From Streptomyces sp. Je 1-79 (lineage in GTDB: Bacteria; Actinomycetota; Actinomycetes; Streptomycetales; Streptomycetaceae): a DNA stretch of 64,000 nt. Each line of letters begins with the position of its first letter. Position 1 is the first letter of the stretch. The stretch lies in NCBI RefSeq assembly GCF_025195125.1, contig NZ_JAMGSL010000003.1:192575-256574 (forward strand), given 5' to 3'. The translations under genes and the position numbers were made by a program. Below are positions 18,179-28,182 of this stretch, piece by piece. The notes beneath the pieces were generated by a model. The model saw only the letters and a program-made list of their open reading frames with translations. It was not told the DNA's origin and did no database searches.

Positions 18179-18233
18179 CCGGGGGTCCGGTCCGCTTCCT
18201 GGCCCCTGGTTTTCCACAGGCCGGCGGCTCAGC

Positions 18234-18290
18234 TCGGGCAGTACGGGACAATGGGCTCATGCCTTCCGTACTGCCCGATGGTGAGCCCAT
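18234..18290. promoter_or_regulatory. Two overlapping inverted repeats around the hemW start
   Basis: Repeat 1 has perfect 13-bp arms, TCGGGCAGTACGG (18234-18246) and CCGTACTGCCCGA (18266-18278), flanking the -10-like GACAAT and the ATG at 18259. Repeat 2 has perfect 9-bp arms, ATGGGCTCA (18251-18259) and TGAGCCCAT (18282-18290). As RNA the two hairpins would be mutually exclusive; as DNA repeat 1 could be an operator. Confidence 0.7.
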
Positions 18291-19491
18291 GCCCGAAGAC
18301 GGGGCGCTGCCCGCGCACGCCCTCGAAGGGGCCGGGGAGCGGCCGCTCGGGTTCTATCTGCATGTGCCGTACTGCGCGACGCGCTGCGGCTACTGCGACT
18401 TCAACACGTACACCGCCAGTGAGCTGCGCGGTGCCGGAGGCGTGCTCGCCTCCCGTGACAACTACGCGGGACAGGTCGCCGAGGAGATACGCCTCGCCCG
18501 GAAGGTGCTCGGCGACGACCCGCGGCCGGTGCGGACGGTCTTCGTCGGCGGCGGCACGCCCACGCTGCTCGCGGCCGGCGACCTCGTACGGATGCTGGGG
18601 GCGATCCGGGACGAGTTCGGGCTCGCCGACGACGCCGAGGTGACGACCGAGGCGAACCCGGAGTCGGTGGACCCGGCCTATCTCGCGGAGCTGCGGGCCG
18701 GGGGCTTCAACCGGATCTCCTTCGGCATGCAGAGCGCCCGGCAGCACGTCCTGAAGGTCCTGGACCGTACGCACACGCCGGGGCGGCCCGAGGCGTGCGT
18801 CGCGGAGGCCCGGGCGGCGGGTTTCGAGCACGTCAACCTGGACCTGATCTACGGGACGCCCGGGGAGTCCGACGACGACTGGCGGGCGTCGCTGGAGGCG
18901 GCGATCGGCGCCGGCCCCGACCATGTCAGCGCGTACGCGCTGATCGTCGAGGAGGGGACGCAGCTGGCCCGGCGGATCCGCCGGGGCGAGGTGCCGATGA
19001 CCGACGACGACGTGCACGCGGACCGGTATCTGATCGCCGACTCCGTCTTCGCGGAGGCCGGCTTCGACTGGTACGAGGTGTCGAACTGGGCCACGTCGGA
19101 GGCGGGCCGGTGCCTGCACAACGAGCTGTACTGGCGCGGAGCCGACTGGTGGGGCGCGGGGCCGGGGGCGCACTCGCACGTGGGCGGTGTGCGGTGGTGG
19201 AACGTGAAGCATCCGGGGGCGTACGCGGCGGCGCTGGGGGAGGGGCGGTCGCCGGGGGCCGGGCGCGAGGTTCTCTCGGCGGAGGACCGGCGCGTGGAGC
19301 GTGTGCTTCTGGAGCTACGGCTCCGGGAGGGCGTGGAGCTGGAGCTCCTGAAGCCCGCGGGGCTGGCAGCCTCTCGCAAGGCGCTGGCGGACGGGCTCCT
19401 CGCGGCGGAGCCGTACGGGGAGGGGCGGGCGGTCCTGACGCTGCGGGGGCGGTTGCTTGCCGACGCGGTCGTCAGGGACCTCGTGGACTAG
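18259..19491 (+). CDS. hemW: Radical SAM haem chaperone HemW (HemN-like)
   Basis: A 410-residue radical SAM protein. The cluster motif is CATRCGYC in FYLHVPYCATRCGYCDFN (about residue 37-44), followed by FVGGGTPTLL, RISFGMQSARQHVLKVLDR, DLIYGTPGESDDDW and the HemW-type LHNELYW. This group is often annotated as oxygen-independent coproporphyrinogen oxidase. HemN-type catalysis needs extra residues near the N-terminus that are not evident here, so HemW (haem insertion into respiratory enzymes) is more likely. The unusual inverted repeats at its start are described separately. Confidence 0.9.
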   Translation: MPSVLPDGEPMPEDGALPAHALEGAGERPLGFYLHVPYCATRCGYCDFNTYTASELRGAGGVLASRDNYAGQVAEEIRLARKVLGDDPRPVRTVFVGGGTPTLLAAGDLVRMLGAIRDEFGLADDAEVTTEANPESVDPAYLAELRAGGFNRISFGMQSARQHVLKVLDRTHTPGRPEACVAEARAAGFEHVNLDLIYGTPGESDDDWRASLEAAIGAGPDHVSAYALIVEEGTQLARRIRRGEVPMTDDDVHADRYLIADSVFAEAGFDWYEVSNWATSEAGRCLHNELYWRGADWWGAGPGAHSHVGGVRWWNVKHPGAYAAALGEGRSPGAGREVLSAEDRRVERVLLELRLREGVELELLKPAGLAASRKALADGLLAAEPYGEGRAVLTLRGRLLADAVVRDLVD

Positions 19492-19556
19492 GTCCGGCCG
19501 CCCTTCGAGCGTGCCGCTCCCCCGCCAGGGGCCTGTCAGGGCGCCGCCCCTGTGGG

Positions 19557-19595
19557 TTGTGCCCACCCGTTCCGCCCTGCGGAACGATTGCCCAC
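19557..19595. terminator. Hairpin between hemW and the DUF3097 gene
   Basis: CGTTCCGC (19568-19575) and GCGGAACG (19579-19586) form a perfect 8-bp stem with a 3-base loop. Outer GTTGTG/CACAAC can pair as well. It lies between convergent genes. Confidence 0.7.
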
Positions 19596-19612
19596 AACGC
19601 GGGGAGGGCGGG

Positions 19613-20413
19613 TTACGGTGCCGTCACGAAGTCGATCAGTTCTTCTACTCGGCCCAGGAGTGCCGGTTCCAGGTCCTTGTACGTGTGGACGTGGGACAGG
19701 ATGTGCTGCCAGGCCGCTCCCGTGTTCTCCGGCCAGCCCAGGGCGCGGCAGGCGCCCGTCTTCCAGTCCTGGCCGTGGGGGACGGTGGGCCAGCCGGGGA
19801 TGCCCACCGACGACGGCTTCACCGCCTCCCAGACGTCGATGTACGGGTGACCGACGATCAGGACGTCCGGGGACGAGACCCGCGCCGCGATGCGGGACTC
19901 CTTCGAGCCGGGGACCAGGTGGTCCACCAGGATGCCGAGCCGCGCGTCCGCCGCCGGGGCGAACTCCGCGACGATCGACGGGAGGTCGTCGATCCCCTCC
20001 AGGTACTCCACCACCACGCCCTCGATGCGAAGGTCGTCGCCCCAGACCCGCTCCACCAGCTCGGCGTCGTGGCGGCCCTCCACGTAGATGCGGCCCGCCC
20101 GGGCCACCCGGGCCCGCGCGCCAGGGACCGCGACCGAGCCGGAGGCGGTGCGGGTGGGGCGCGCGGGAGCGGCGGACGGTCGGACCAGCGTGACCACCCG
20201 GCCCTCCAGGAGGAAACCGCGCGGTTCCATCGGGAAGACCCGGTGCTTGCCGAAGCGGTCCTCCAGCGTCACCGTGCCCGCCTCGCAGCGGATCACCGCC
20301 CCGCAGAAGCCGGTGGAGACCTCCTCCACCACGAGGTCCGCCTCCGCCGGTACGTCCGGCACCGGGGCGGATCGCTTCCAAGGGGGCGTCAGGTCCGGGT
20401 TGTAGCTGCGCAT
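19613..20413 (-). CDS. DUF3097 family protein
   Basis: A 266-residue protein opening [20 protein letters not shown], with [30 protein letters not shown] in the middle. That part resembles a Toprim-like acidic core (VEGRHDAE, then ILVDHLV). It fits the actinobacterial DUF3097 family, which has no assigned function. If the Toprim resemblance holds, a nuclease or nucleic-acid role is possible; this is an inference. The ATG at 20413 gives the family start. The MBL gene ends 10 bp upstream, so the two are probably co-transcribed. Confidence 0.85.
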   Translation of the reverse strand: MRSYNPDLTPPWKRSAPVPDVPAEADLVVEEVSTGFCGAVIRCEAGTVTLEDRFGKHRVFPMEPRGFLLEGRVVTLVRPSAAPARPTRTASGSVAVPGARARVARAGRIYVEGRHDAELVERVWGDDLRIEGVVVEYLEGIDDLPSIVAEFAPAADARLGILVDHLVPGSKESRIAARVSSPDVLIVGHPYIDVWEAVKPSSVGIPGWPTVPHGQDWKTGACRALGWPENTGAAWQHILSHVHTYKDLEPALLGRVEELIDFVTAP

Positions 20414-20423
20414 TTGCGCGACG

Positions 20424-21146
20424 TTATGCGACGGAGAAGCGGCGTGCCAGTTCATCCCGCTGGCGCCGTACGAACGCCGCGTCCACCGCCGCTCCGTGCC
20501 CCGGCACGTACACCGCGCTCTCCCCGCCCACCCGCAGCAGCCGGTCCAGCGCGTCCGGCCAGCGCGACGGCAGCGCGTCCGGGCCCGCCTGCGGCTCGCC
20601 CGACTCCTCCACCAGGTCACCGCAGAAGACGACCTCCGGCGCGCCGGGCACGAAGAGCGCCAGATCGTGCGCGGTGTGGCCAGGCCCCATGTTCGCGAGC
20701 AGCACCTGGCGGCCGCCCAGGTCCAGCGTCCACTCCCCCGAGACCTCGTGGTGCGGCGCCACCAGCATGTCGGCCGCCTCCTCCGCGTCCCGTGCGTCCA
20801 CCCCCTGACGTACGGCGTCCACGCGCAGCGCGTCCCCCTCCCGCCGCATCAGCTCGCGCAGACCCACCGCGCCGTACACCTCGGCGCCGGCGAAGGCCGC
20901 CGTGCCCAGAACATGATCGAAGTGGGGGTGACTCAGTGCGATGTGCGTCACTCTCCGGCCGCCCGTCAGCGCCTCCACCTGAGCCCGCAGCTCGGCGCCC
21001 TCCCGGAGCGTGGAGCCCGTGTCGTACAGCAGTACGGCCCGTCCTCCCACCACCAGGCCCACGGTGGCGTCCCAGCCGGGCAGGCGGCGGCGCCCCACCC
21101 CGTCCGCGATCCGCTCCCAGCCGAACTCTTCCCAAGTGAGGTCCAT
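20424..21146 (-). CDS. Metallo-beta-lactamase-fold hydrolase
   Basis: A 240-residue protein with the MBL signature [14 protein letters not shown] (about residue 92-97), an N-terminal VLLYDTGS strand, [22 protein letters not shown] in the second half, and a late VPGHG. These supply the usual dinuclear metal ligands. The substrate cannot be named; relatives include glyoxalase II-like and general hydrolases. It lies between the DUF3097 gene and, divergently, hrcA. Confidence 0.85.
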   Translation of the reverse strand: MDLTWEEFGWERIADGVGRRRLPGWDATVGLVVGGRAVLLYDTGSTLREGAELRAQVEALTGGRRVTHIALSHPHFDHVLGTAAFAGAEVYGAVGLRELMRREGDALRVDAVRQGVDARDAEEAADMLVAPHHEVSGEWTLDLGGRQVLLANMGPGHTAHDLALFVPGAPEVVFCGDLVEESGEPQAGPDALPSRWPDALDRLLRVGGESAVYVPGHGAAVDAAFVRRQRDELARRFSVA

Positions 21147-21190
21147 ACCGCGACGCTATCCGCTACGACGCGACCTCCGACGCGGCCTCC

Positions 21191-21221
21191 TTGCCAGGAG
21201 CGATGCCCGCCGCCGTACACT
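21191..21221 (+). promoter_or_regulatory. hrcA promoter
   Basis: TTGCCA (21191-21196) and TACACT (21216-21221) are separated by 19 bp. The predicted transcript start (about 21228) lies just before the CIRCE element. Confidence 0.5.
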
Positions 21222-21235
21222 GGCCGGGGGATTCC

Positions 21236-21260
21236 TGGCACTCGGACAGGGCGAGTGCCA
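21236..21260. promoter_or_regulatory. CIRCE operator for HrcA
   Basis: TGGCACTC-N9-GAGTGCCA, the conserved CIRCE inverted repeat with its fixed 9-base spacer, lies 40 bp before hrcA and just after its predicted start of transcription. HrcA is known to repress by binding this element, so hrcA-dnaJ should be autoregulated and heat-inducible. Confidence 0.9.
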
Positions 21261-21299
21261 AACGCGGAGCGACCGATACGACAGCTGGAGGTGTGCGCC

Positions 21300-22319
21300 A
21301 TGCTCAGCGAACGCAGACTCGAGGTGCTGCGCGCCATCGTCCAGGACTACGTCGGGACGGAGGAGCCGGTCGGCTCCAAGGCGCTCACGGAGCGCCACAA
21401 GCTCGGCGTCTCGCCCGCCACGGTGCGCAACGACATGGCCGTCCTGGAGGACGAGGGCTACATCGCCCAGCCCCACACCAGCGCCGGACGCATCCCGACG
21501 GACAAGGGCTACCGCCTCTTCGTCGACCGGCTCGCCGGGGTCAAGCCGCTGTCGACGCCCGAGCGGCGCGCGATCCACAACTTCCTCGACGGGGCGGTCG
21601 ACCTCGACGACGTCGTCGGGCGTACGGTCCGGCTGCTCGCGCAGCTGACCCGCCAGGTCGCCGTCGTGCAGTACCCGTCGCTGACCCGCTCGACGGTCCG
21701 GCACGTGGAGCTGCTCGCGCTGGCCCCCGCCCGGCTGATGCTCGTGCTGATCACGGACACCGGCCGGGTCGAGCAGCGTGTCATCGACTGCCCGGCGCCG
21801 TTCGGCGAGAGCTCGCTGGCGGACCTGCGCGCCCGGCTCAACAGCCGGGTCGTCGGCCGCCGTTTCGCGGACGTGCCGCAACTGGTGCAGGATCTTCCGG
21901 AGTCCTTCGAGGAGACGGAGGACCGAGGCACGGTCTCGACGGTGCTCGCGACCCTCCTCGAAACCCTGGTGGAAGAGCACGAGGAGCGGCTGATGATCGG
22001 CGGTACCGCCAATCTCACCCGCTTCGGCCATGACTTCCCCCTCACGATCAGGCCGGTGCTCGAGGCGCTGGAGGAGCAGGTCGTGCTCCTCAAGCTGCTC
22101 GGCGAGGCCAAGGACTCGGGCATGACCGTACGGATCGGGCACGAGAACGCCCATGAGGGCCTCACCTCCACGTCCGTCGTCGCGGTCGGCTACGGTTCGG
22201 GCGACGAGGCAGTCGCCAAACTCGGCGTGGTCGGACCGACCCGCATGGACTACCCCGGAACGATGGGAGCGGTACGCGCAGTGGCACGTTACGTCGGACA
22301 GATCCTGGCGGAGTCGTAA
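21300..22319 (+). CDS. hrcA: Heat-inducible transcription repressor HrcA
   Basis: A 339-residue protein with the N-terminal winged helix of HrcA ([65 protein letters not shown]) and the C-terminal GAF-like and inserted dimerisation regions. It represses chaperone genes through CIRCE, a copy of which lies directly upstream. The stop (22317-22319) is immediately followed by the dnaJ GTG, implying one transcript. Confidence 0.97.
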   Translation: MLSERRLEVLRAIVQDYVGTEEPVGSKALTERHKLGVSPATVRNDMAVLEDEGYIAQPHTSAGRIPTDKGYRLFVDRLAGVKPLSTPERRAIHNFLDGAVDLDDVVGRTVRLLAQLTRQVAVVQYPSLTRSTVRHVELLALAPARLMLVLITDTGRVEQRVIDCPAPFGESSLADLRARLNSRVVGRRFADVPQLVQDLPESFEETEDRGTVSTVLATLLETLVEEHEERLMIGGTANLTRFGHDFPLTIRPVLEALEEQVVLLKLLGEAKDSGMTVRIGHENAHEGLTSTSVVAVGYGSGDEAVAKLGVVGPTRMDYPGTMGAVRAVARYVGQILAES

Positions 22320-23459
22320 GTGGCCACGGACTACTACGCCGTACTCGGCGTGCGCCGCGACGCGTCCCAGGACGAGATCAAGAAGGCATTCCGGCGGCTC
22401 GCGCGCGAGCTGCACCCGGATGTGAATCCCGATCCGAAGACGCAGGAGCGGTTCAAGGAGATCAACGCCGCGTACGAGGTGTTGTCGGACCCGCAGAAGA
22501 AGCAGGTCTACGACCTCGGCGGTGACCCGCTGTCCGCCTCCGGCGGTGGCGGTGGAGCCGGCGGCTTCGGCGCGGGCGGTTTCGGGAACTTCTCGGACAT
22601 CATGGACGCGTTCTTCGGTACGGCGTCGCAGCGCGGACCGCGCTCGCGCACCCGGCGCGGCCAGGACGCGATGATCCGGCTGGAGATCGACCTCAACGAG
22701 GCGGCCTTCGGCACGACCAAGGACATCCAGGTCGACACGGCGGTCGTCTGTACGACGTGTTCGGGTGAGGGCGCCGCGCCCGGCACTTCCGCCCAGACCT
22801 GTGACATGTGTCGCGGCCGCGGTGAGGTCTCGCAGGTCACGCGGTCCTTCCTGGGCCAGGTCATGACCTCCCGCCCCTGCCCGCAGTGCCAGGGCTTCGG
22901 CACCGTCGTCCCGACCCCGTGCCCGGAGTGCGCGGGGGACGGCCGGGTCCGCTCGCGTCGCACGCTGACCGTGAAGATCCCGGCCGGTGTCGACAACGGC
23001 ACGCGTATCCAGCTCGCGGGCGAGGGCGAGGTCGGCCCCGGCGGCGGCCCCGCCGGCGACCTGTATGTCGAGATCCACGAGGTCCCGCACGAGACCTTCC
23101 AGCGGCGCGGCGACGACCTGCACTGCACCGTCACCATCCCGATGACGGCGGGAGCACTCGGCACGAAGGTGCCGTTGCAGACGCTCGACGGGATGGAGGA
23201 GGTCGACATCCGCCCGGGCACCCAGTCCGGCCAGTCGATCCCGCTGCACGGGCGCGGCATCACGCACCTGCGCGGTGGCGGTCGCGGCGACCTGATCGTG
23301 CACGTCGAGGTGACGACACCGTCGAAGCTCGACGCCGAGCAGGAACGGCTGCTGCGCGAACTGGCGAAGCTGCGCGGCGAGGAGCGGCCCACGGGGCAGT
23401 TCCAGCCCGGGCAGCAGGGGCTGTTCTCCCGGCTGAAGGACGCGTTCAACGGCCGGTAG
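22320..23459 (+). CDS. dnaJ: Molecular chaperone DnaJ (second type, hrcA-linked)
   Basis: A 379-residue type I DnaJ from a GTG start. The J domain carries HPD in LARELHPDVNPD. A Gly/Phe-rich linker follows, then four CxxCxGxG zinc motifs: CTTCSGEG, CDMCRGRG, CPQCQGFG and CPECAGDG. The C-terminal substrate-binding domains follow. It stimulates DnaK ATPase. It directly abuts hrcA and is probably under CIRCE control. Streptomycetes usually carry another dnaJ in the dnaK operon, so this is likely the dnaJ2 copy. Confidence 0.96.
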   Translation: MATDYYAVLGVRRDASQDEIKKAFRRLARELHPDVNPDPKTQERFKEINAAYEVLSDPQKKQVYDLGGDPLSASGGGGGAGGFGAGGFGNFSDIMDAFFGTASQRGPRSRTRRGQDAMIRLEIDLNEAAFGTTKDIQVDTAVVCTTCSGEGAAPGTSAQTCDMCRGRGEVSQVTRSFLGQVMTSRPCPQCQGFGTVVPTPCPECAGDGRVRSRRTLTVKIPAGVDNGTRIQLAGEGEVGPGGGPAGDLYVEIHEVPHETFQRRGDDLHCTVTIPMTAGALGTKVPLQTLDGMEEVDIRPGTQSGQSIPLHGRGITHLRGGGRGDLIVHVEVTTPSKLDAEQERLLRELAKLRGEERPTGQFQPGQQGLFSRLKDAFNGR

Positions 23460-23547
23460 GCGTGACGGGCCGTTCTCGTGTCCGACGGGCGCGAGCAACG
23501 GCAAGGCGTGACGGGTCGTTCTCGTGTCCGACGGGCGCGTGCAGCGG
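23458..23547. repeat. Two-copy imperfect direct repeat after dnaJ
   Basis: A roughly 44-bp unit beginning AGGCGTGACGGG starts at 23458 and again at 23504 (period 46), with three or so mismatches. The first copy begins at the dnaJ stop codon. It may be a small duplication of the gene's 3' flank. Confidence 0.75.
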
Positions 23548-23650
23548 TCGGCAGAGCCGGTTCCCGTCGGCCCGCAGGCCGACGTTCTGCCTGGAAGGGG
23601 CGGTATCCGCGGGGCGCGGATGCCGCCCTTCCGTATGACACGATGCCTGC

Positions 23651-24727
23651 ATGTCCACCGCGCTGAACGATCTCTCCCGATACCCGATCGTGCAGGCCCC
23701 CATGGCGGGTGGCGCCGCCCGTCCGGAGCTCGTCGGGGCCGTGTGCGAGGCCGGCGGACTCGGGTTCCTCGCCGGGGGGTACAAGACCGCCGGCGGTCTG
23801 TACCAGGAGATCAAGCAGGTGCGTGGGCTGACCGGGCAGCCCTTCGGCGTCAACCTCTTCATGCCGCCCGGCGGACAGCCCGCCGACCCCGCCGCCGTCG
23901 AGGTGTACCGGCACCAGCTCTCCGGCGAGGCCACCTGGTACGAGACGACCCTCGGCGACCCCGACCACGGCCGCGACGACGCCTACGACGCCAAGCTCGC
24001 GATCCTCCTCGAGGATCCCGTCCCGGTCGTCTCCTTCACCTTCGGCTGCCCGGAGCGGGCGACGTTCCACGCGTTCGCCCGCGCCGGTACGTACACGATC
24101 GTCACCGTGACCTCGCCCGACGAGGCCCAGGCCGCTCAGCGGGCCGGTGCCGACGCGGTCTGCGTCCAGGGCGTCGAGGCGGGCGGGCACCAGGGCACGC
24201 ACCGCGACGACCCGGACGCCACGCTCGCCGGGACCGGTCTCCTCACGCTCGTCACCCAGGTCAGGGAGGCCGTGCGGCTGCCGATCGTCGCGACCGGCGG
24301 GATCATGCGCGGTGCCCAGATCGCCGCGGTCCTCGCCGCCGGGGCCGACGCCGCCCAGCTCGGCACCGCGTTCCTCGTCTGCCCCGAATCGGGCGCGCAC
24401 GCGCTGCACAAGCAGGCCCTGACCAACCCGCTCTTCGTCCGCACCGAGCTCACCCGGGCCTTCTCCGGCCGCCCGGCGCGCGGGCTCGTCAACCGCTTCG
24501 TGCGCGAGCACGGGCCGTACGCCCCCGCCGCCTACCCCGAGGTCCACCACCTCACCGCACCCCTCCGCAAGGCCGCCGCCACCGCGGGCGACCCGCAGGG
24601 CATGGCCCTGTGGGCCGGCCAGGGGCACCGGCTGGCCCGTGAACTCCCGGCCGGTCAACTGGTCGAGGTGCTGGCCTCCGAACTCGACACCGCACTGACC
24701 GCGCAGGCCCACAGGAGCGCCTCATGA
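23651..24727 (+). CDS. Nitronate monooxygenase family flavoprotein
   Basis: A 358-residue TIM-barrel FMN enzyme. Family marks are PIVQAPMAGGAARPELVGAV at the N-terminus, GVNLFMPPG, VVSFTFGCP, and GADAVCVQGVEAGGHQG with the conserved histidine, then IVATGGIMRGAQIAAVLAAGADAAQLGTAFL. The family (2-nitropropane dioxygenase) oxidises alkyl nitronates such as propionate 3-nitronate; FabK-type enoyl reductases are close relatives. TATGAC at 23635-23640 precedes the start. The stop overlaps the rsmE ATG by four bases. Confidence 0.9.
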   Translation: MSTALNDLSRYPIVQAPMAGGAARPELVGAVCEAGGLGFLAGGYKTAGGLYQEIKQVRGLTGQPFGVNLFMPPGGQPADPAAVEVYRHQLSGEATWYETTLGDPDHGRDDAYDAKLAILLEDPVPVVSFTFGCPERATFHAFARAGTYTIVTVTSPDEAQAAQRAGADAVCVQGVEAGGHQGTHRDDPDATLAGTGLLTLVTQVREAVRLPIVATGGIMRGAQIAAVLAAGADAAQLGTAFLVCPESGAHALHKQALTNPLFVRTELTRAFSGRPARGLVNRFVREHGPYAPAAYPEVHHLTAPLRKAAATAGDPQGMALWAGQGHRLARELPAGQLVEVLASELDTALTAQAHRSAS

Positions 24728-25467
24728 CCGCACCCGTCTTCGTCGTCGAGGCCGTCCCCGGCCTCGGCTCCTTCCTCCTCGACGGCTCCGAGGGCCGTCA
24801 CGCCGTCTCCGTGAAGCGGATGCGCGCGGGGGAGGACCTCGTCCTGACGGACGGACGGGGCGCGTGGGCCGACTGCGTCGTGCTCGCCGCCGAGGGCAAG
24901 GACCAGCTGACCGTCCAGGTCTCGGGTACGGCCGTGGAGCCGGAGCCCCTGCCCCGTATCACCGTCGTCCAGGCGCTTCCCAAGGGCGACCGGGGCGAAC
25001 TGGCCGTCGAGATCATGACGGAGACCGGCGTCGACGCGATCGTGCCGTGGGCCGCGTCCCGCTGCATCACCCAGTGGAAGGGCGACCGCGGGCTGAAGGC
25101 GCTCGCCAAGTGGCGGGCGACCGCGCGCGAGGCGGGCAAGCAGTCGCGCCGCACCCGTTTCCCCGAGGTCGCCGACGCGATGACCACCAAGCAGGTCGCC
25201 GCGCTCCTCGCGGGCGCCGACTTCGCCGCCGTCCTGCACGAGGACCGTGACCACCCCAGCGGCGCGCTCGCCGACGCCGAACTCCCCGCCGAGGGCGAGA
25301 TCGTGCTCGTCGTCGGGCCCGAGGGGGGCGTCTCGCCGGAGGAGCTGGCGGCCTTCGAGACGGCGGGCGCGAAGCCGTACCGACTGGGCCACAGCGTGCT
25401 CCGTACCTCCACGGCCGGCACCGCGGCCACGGCCCTGCTCCTCGGCCGAACGGGCCGCTGGAGCTAG
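24724..25467 (+). CDS. rsmE: 16S rRNA (uracil(1498)-N(3))-methyltransferase
   Basis: A 247-residue SPOUT methyltransferase. The N-terminal PUA-like domain includes GRHAVSVKRMRAGEDLVLTDG. The knotted SAM-binding region reads IVLVVGPEGGVSPEELAAFE and YRLGHSVLRTSTAGTAA at the C-terminus. It methylates U1498 in 16S rRNA. Its ATG overlaps the stop of the nitronate monooxygenase gene. Confidence 0.95.
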   Translation: MTAPVFVVEAVPGLGSFLLDGSEGRHAVSVKRMRAGEDLVLTDGRGAWADCVVLAAEGKDQLTVQVSGTAVEPEPLPRITVVQALPKGDRGELAVEIMTETGVDAIVPWAASRCITQWKGDRGLKALAKWRATAREAGKQSRRTRFPEVADAMTTKQVAALLAGADFAAVLHEDRDHPSGALADAELPAEGEIVLVVGPEGGVSPEELAAFETAGAKPYRLGHSVLRTSTAGTAATALLLGRTGRWS

Positions 25468-25696
25468 ACCGGCACGCTCTGACCCTCCTGTCGCTCTCGG
25501 GGCTCCGCACGCTCTCGGGTCTCCGGTCCCTCGTCGCCAGCGCGTCGAACAGGGGCCGGACGTCCGCCTCTTGCAGGCCGTGGGCGGTCGTAGGGAGGCC
25601 GCGCGCCGTGGCTTTGTCGAGGAAGCGGCGTACCACCCCGGATCCGTTCGGGAACCCGGTGGACGCGGGCGCCGGGTTGCTCCCTAGGCTGACCGC
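25468..25696. other. Intergenic region with a coding-like remnant on the minus strand
   Basis: No complete gene is seen. On the minus strand, roughly 25510-25670, one frame has high GC at third positions and a balanced second position. It reads VVRRFLDKATARGLPTTAHG followed by LQEADVRPLFDALATRD, which looks like real protein, but it has no convincing start or stop. It may be a decayed gene fragment. TAGGCT at 25685-25690 is the -10 of the next gene, six bases before its ATG. Confidence 0.4.
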
Positions 25697-27120
<1,424 letters not shown>

Positions 27121-27124
<4 letters not shown>

Positions 27125-28182
27125 GTCCGCACCCGCAGGTCCAACGGGCCAGCCTGCTCTACGAGATGATGCGGGACGAGGAGGCCTACGAGCTGATCCG
27201 CCGCCGCCTCGCCGAGGACCCCGACGACCACCACGCGTGGTCCGTGCTCGGCCAGTGCCTGATCACCCTCGGGCGGCCGTCCGAGGCCCTCGCCGCCGCC
27301 ATCGAGTCGCTGCGGCTCGAACCCCAGTACCTCGAAGCCCACTTCGTGCGCGGCGTGGCGCTGCGCCATCTCGGCCGGCTGAAGGAGGCCGAGGCGGCGC
27401 AGCGCGAGGCGATCCGCATCGACCCGTACGCCTGGGGCCCGCGCCGGCACCTCGCCGAGCTGCTGCTCGAACTGGCCCCGGACCGTCCGGAGGACGCGCT
27501 GGAACAGGCCCGCACCGCGGTGCGGATCGGGCCGGACGTGACCTACACCTGGCAGACCATGTACAAGGTCGCCTCGTTCCACGGGCGAACCGAGCTGGCC
27601 GACGAGGCCGTACGGGAGCTCATCCGCGTCGACCCCACGCACACCCTCGCGGTCACCGTGAGCACCGAGCGCGAGGCCGCCAGGCCCGGCACGTCCGCCG
27701 CCCGGGCCGCCGACATGTACGCGAGCGGACTCGCCGCGGCCCCCGAATCCGAAGCGCTGCGCACGGACCTCGACAAGGCCGTCTACCGGATGCTGCGCGG
27801 CACCCGCTGGCTCGCCCTGCTCTGCCTGGTGATGGCCGGGGTGACCGTCGACATCTTCCCGACCGAGGGCGAGGAGCCGAAGGACCTCCCGATCCACCTC
27901 GGCACCCGGCTCTGGGCGCTCGCGCTGATGGCGGCGGTCTGGGGCTTCGGCGCCCTGCGCCGCTACCTGCGGATGCGCACCGGCGCGAAGCTGACCGTAC
28001 GGGACCTCGTGCGGCGGCTGTTCTGGCCCCGGGTCGTCCTCGGGCAGGCCACACTCGCGACGCTCTGCGCCCTGGTGATGCTCCTCGTGCCGTGGACCGA
28101 CCGCACGATCCCGCAGGTCCTGTTCTGGCTGGGGCTCGTACCGAACCTGCTCAGCATCACCCACGACCGGGACAAGGTCTGA
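27121..28182 (+). CDS. TPR-repeat membrane protein, first of two
   Basis: A 353-residue protein from a GTG overlapping the AAA+ stop. Residues 1-185 contain about five tetratricopeptide repeats (AWSVLGQCLITLGRPSEAL, AHFVRGVALRHLGRLKEAE). The last 130 residues hold about four hydrophobic helices (WLALLCLVMAGVTVDIF, LWALALMAAVWGFGAL, LATLCALVMLLVPW, VLFWLGLVPNLLSI). The TPR part is likely cytosolic and could dock the ATPase or its clients. Its stop shares one base with the next ATG (TGATG). Function unknown. Confidence 0.85.

Noticed and set aside
18259..19491. Coproporphyrinogen III dehydrogenase HemN
   Set aside because: Length, CATRCGYC context and LHNELYW fit HemW; extra HemN-specific residues are not seen.
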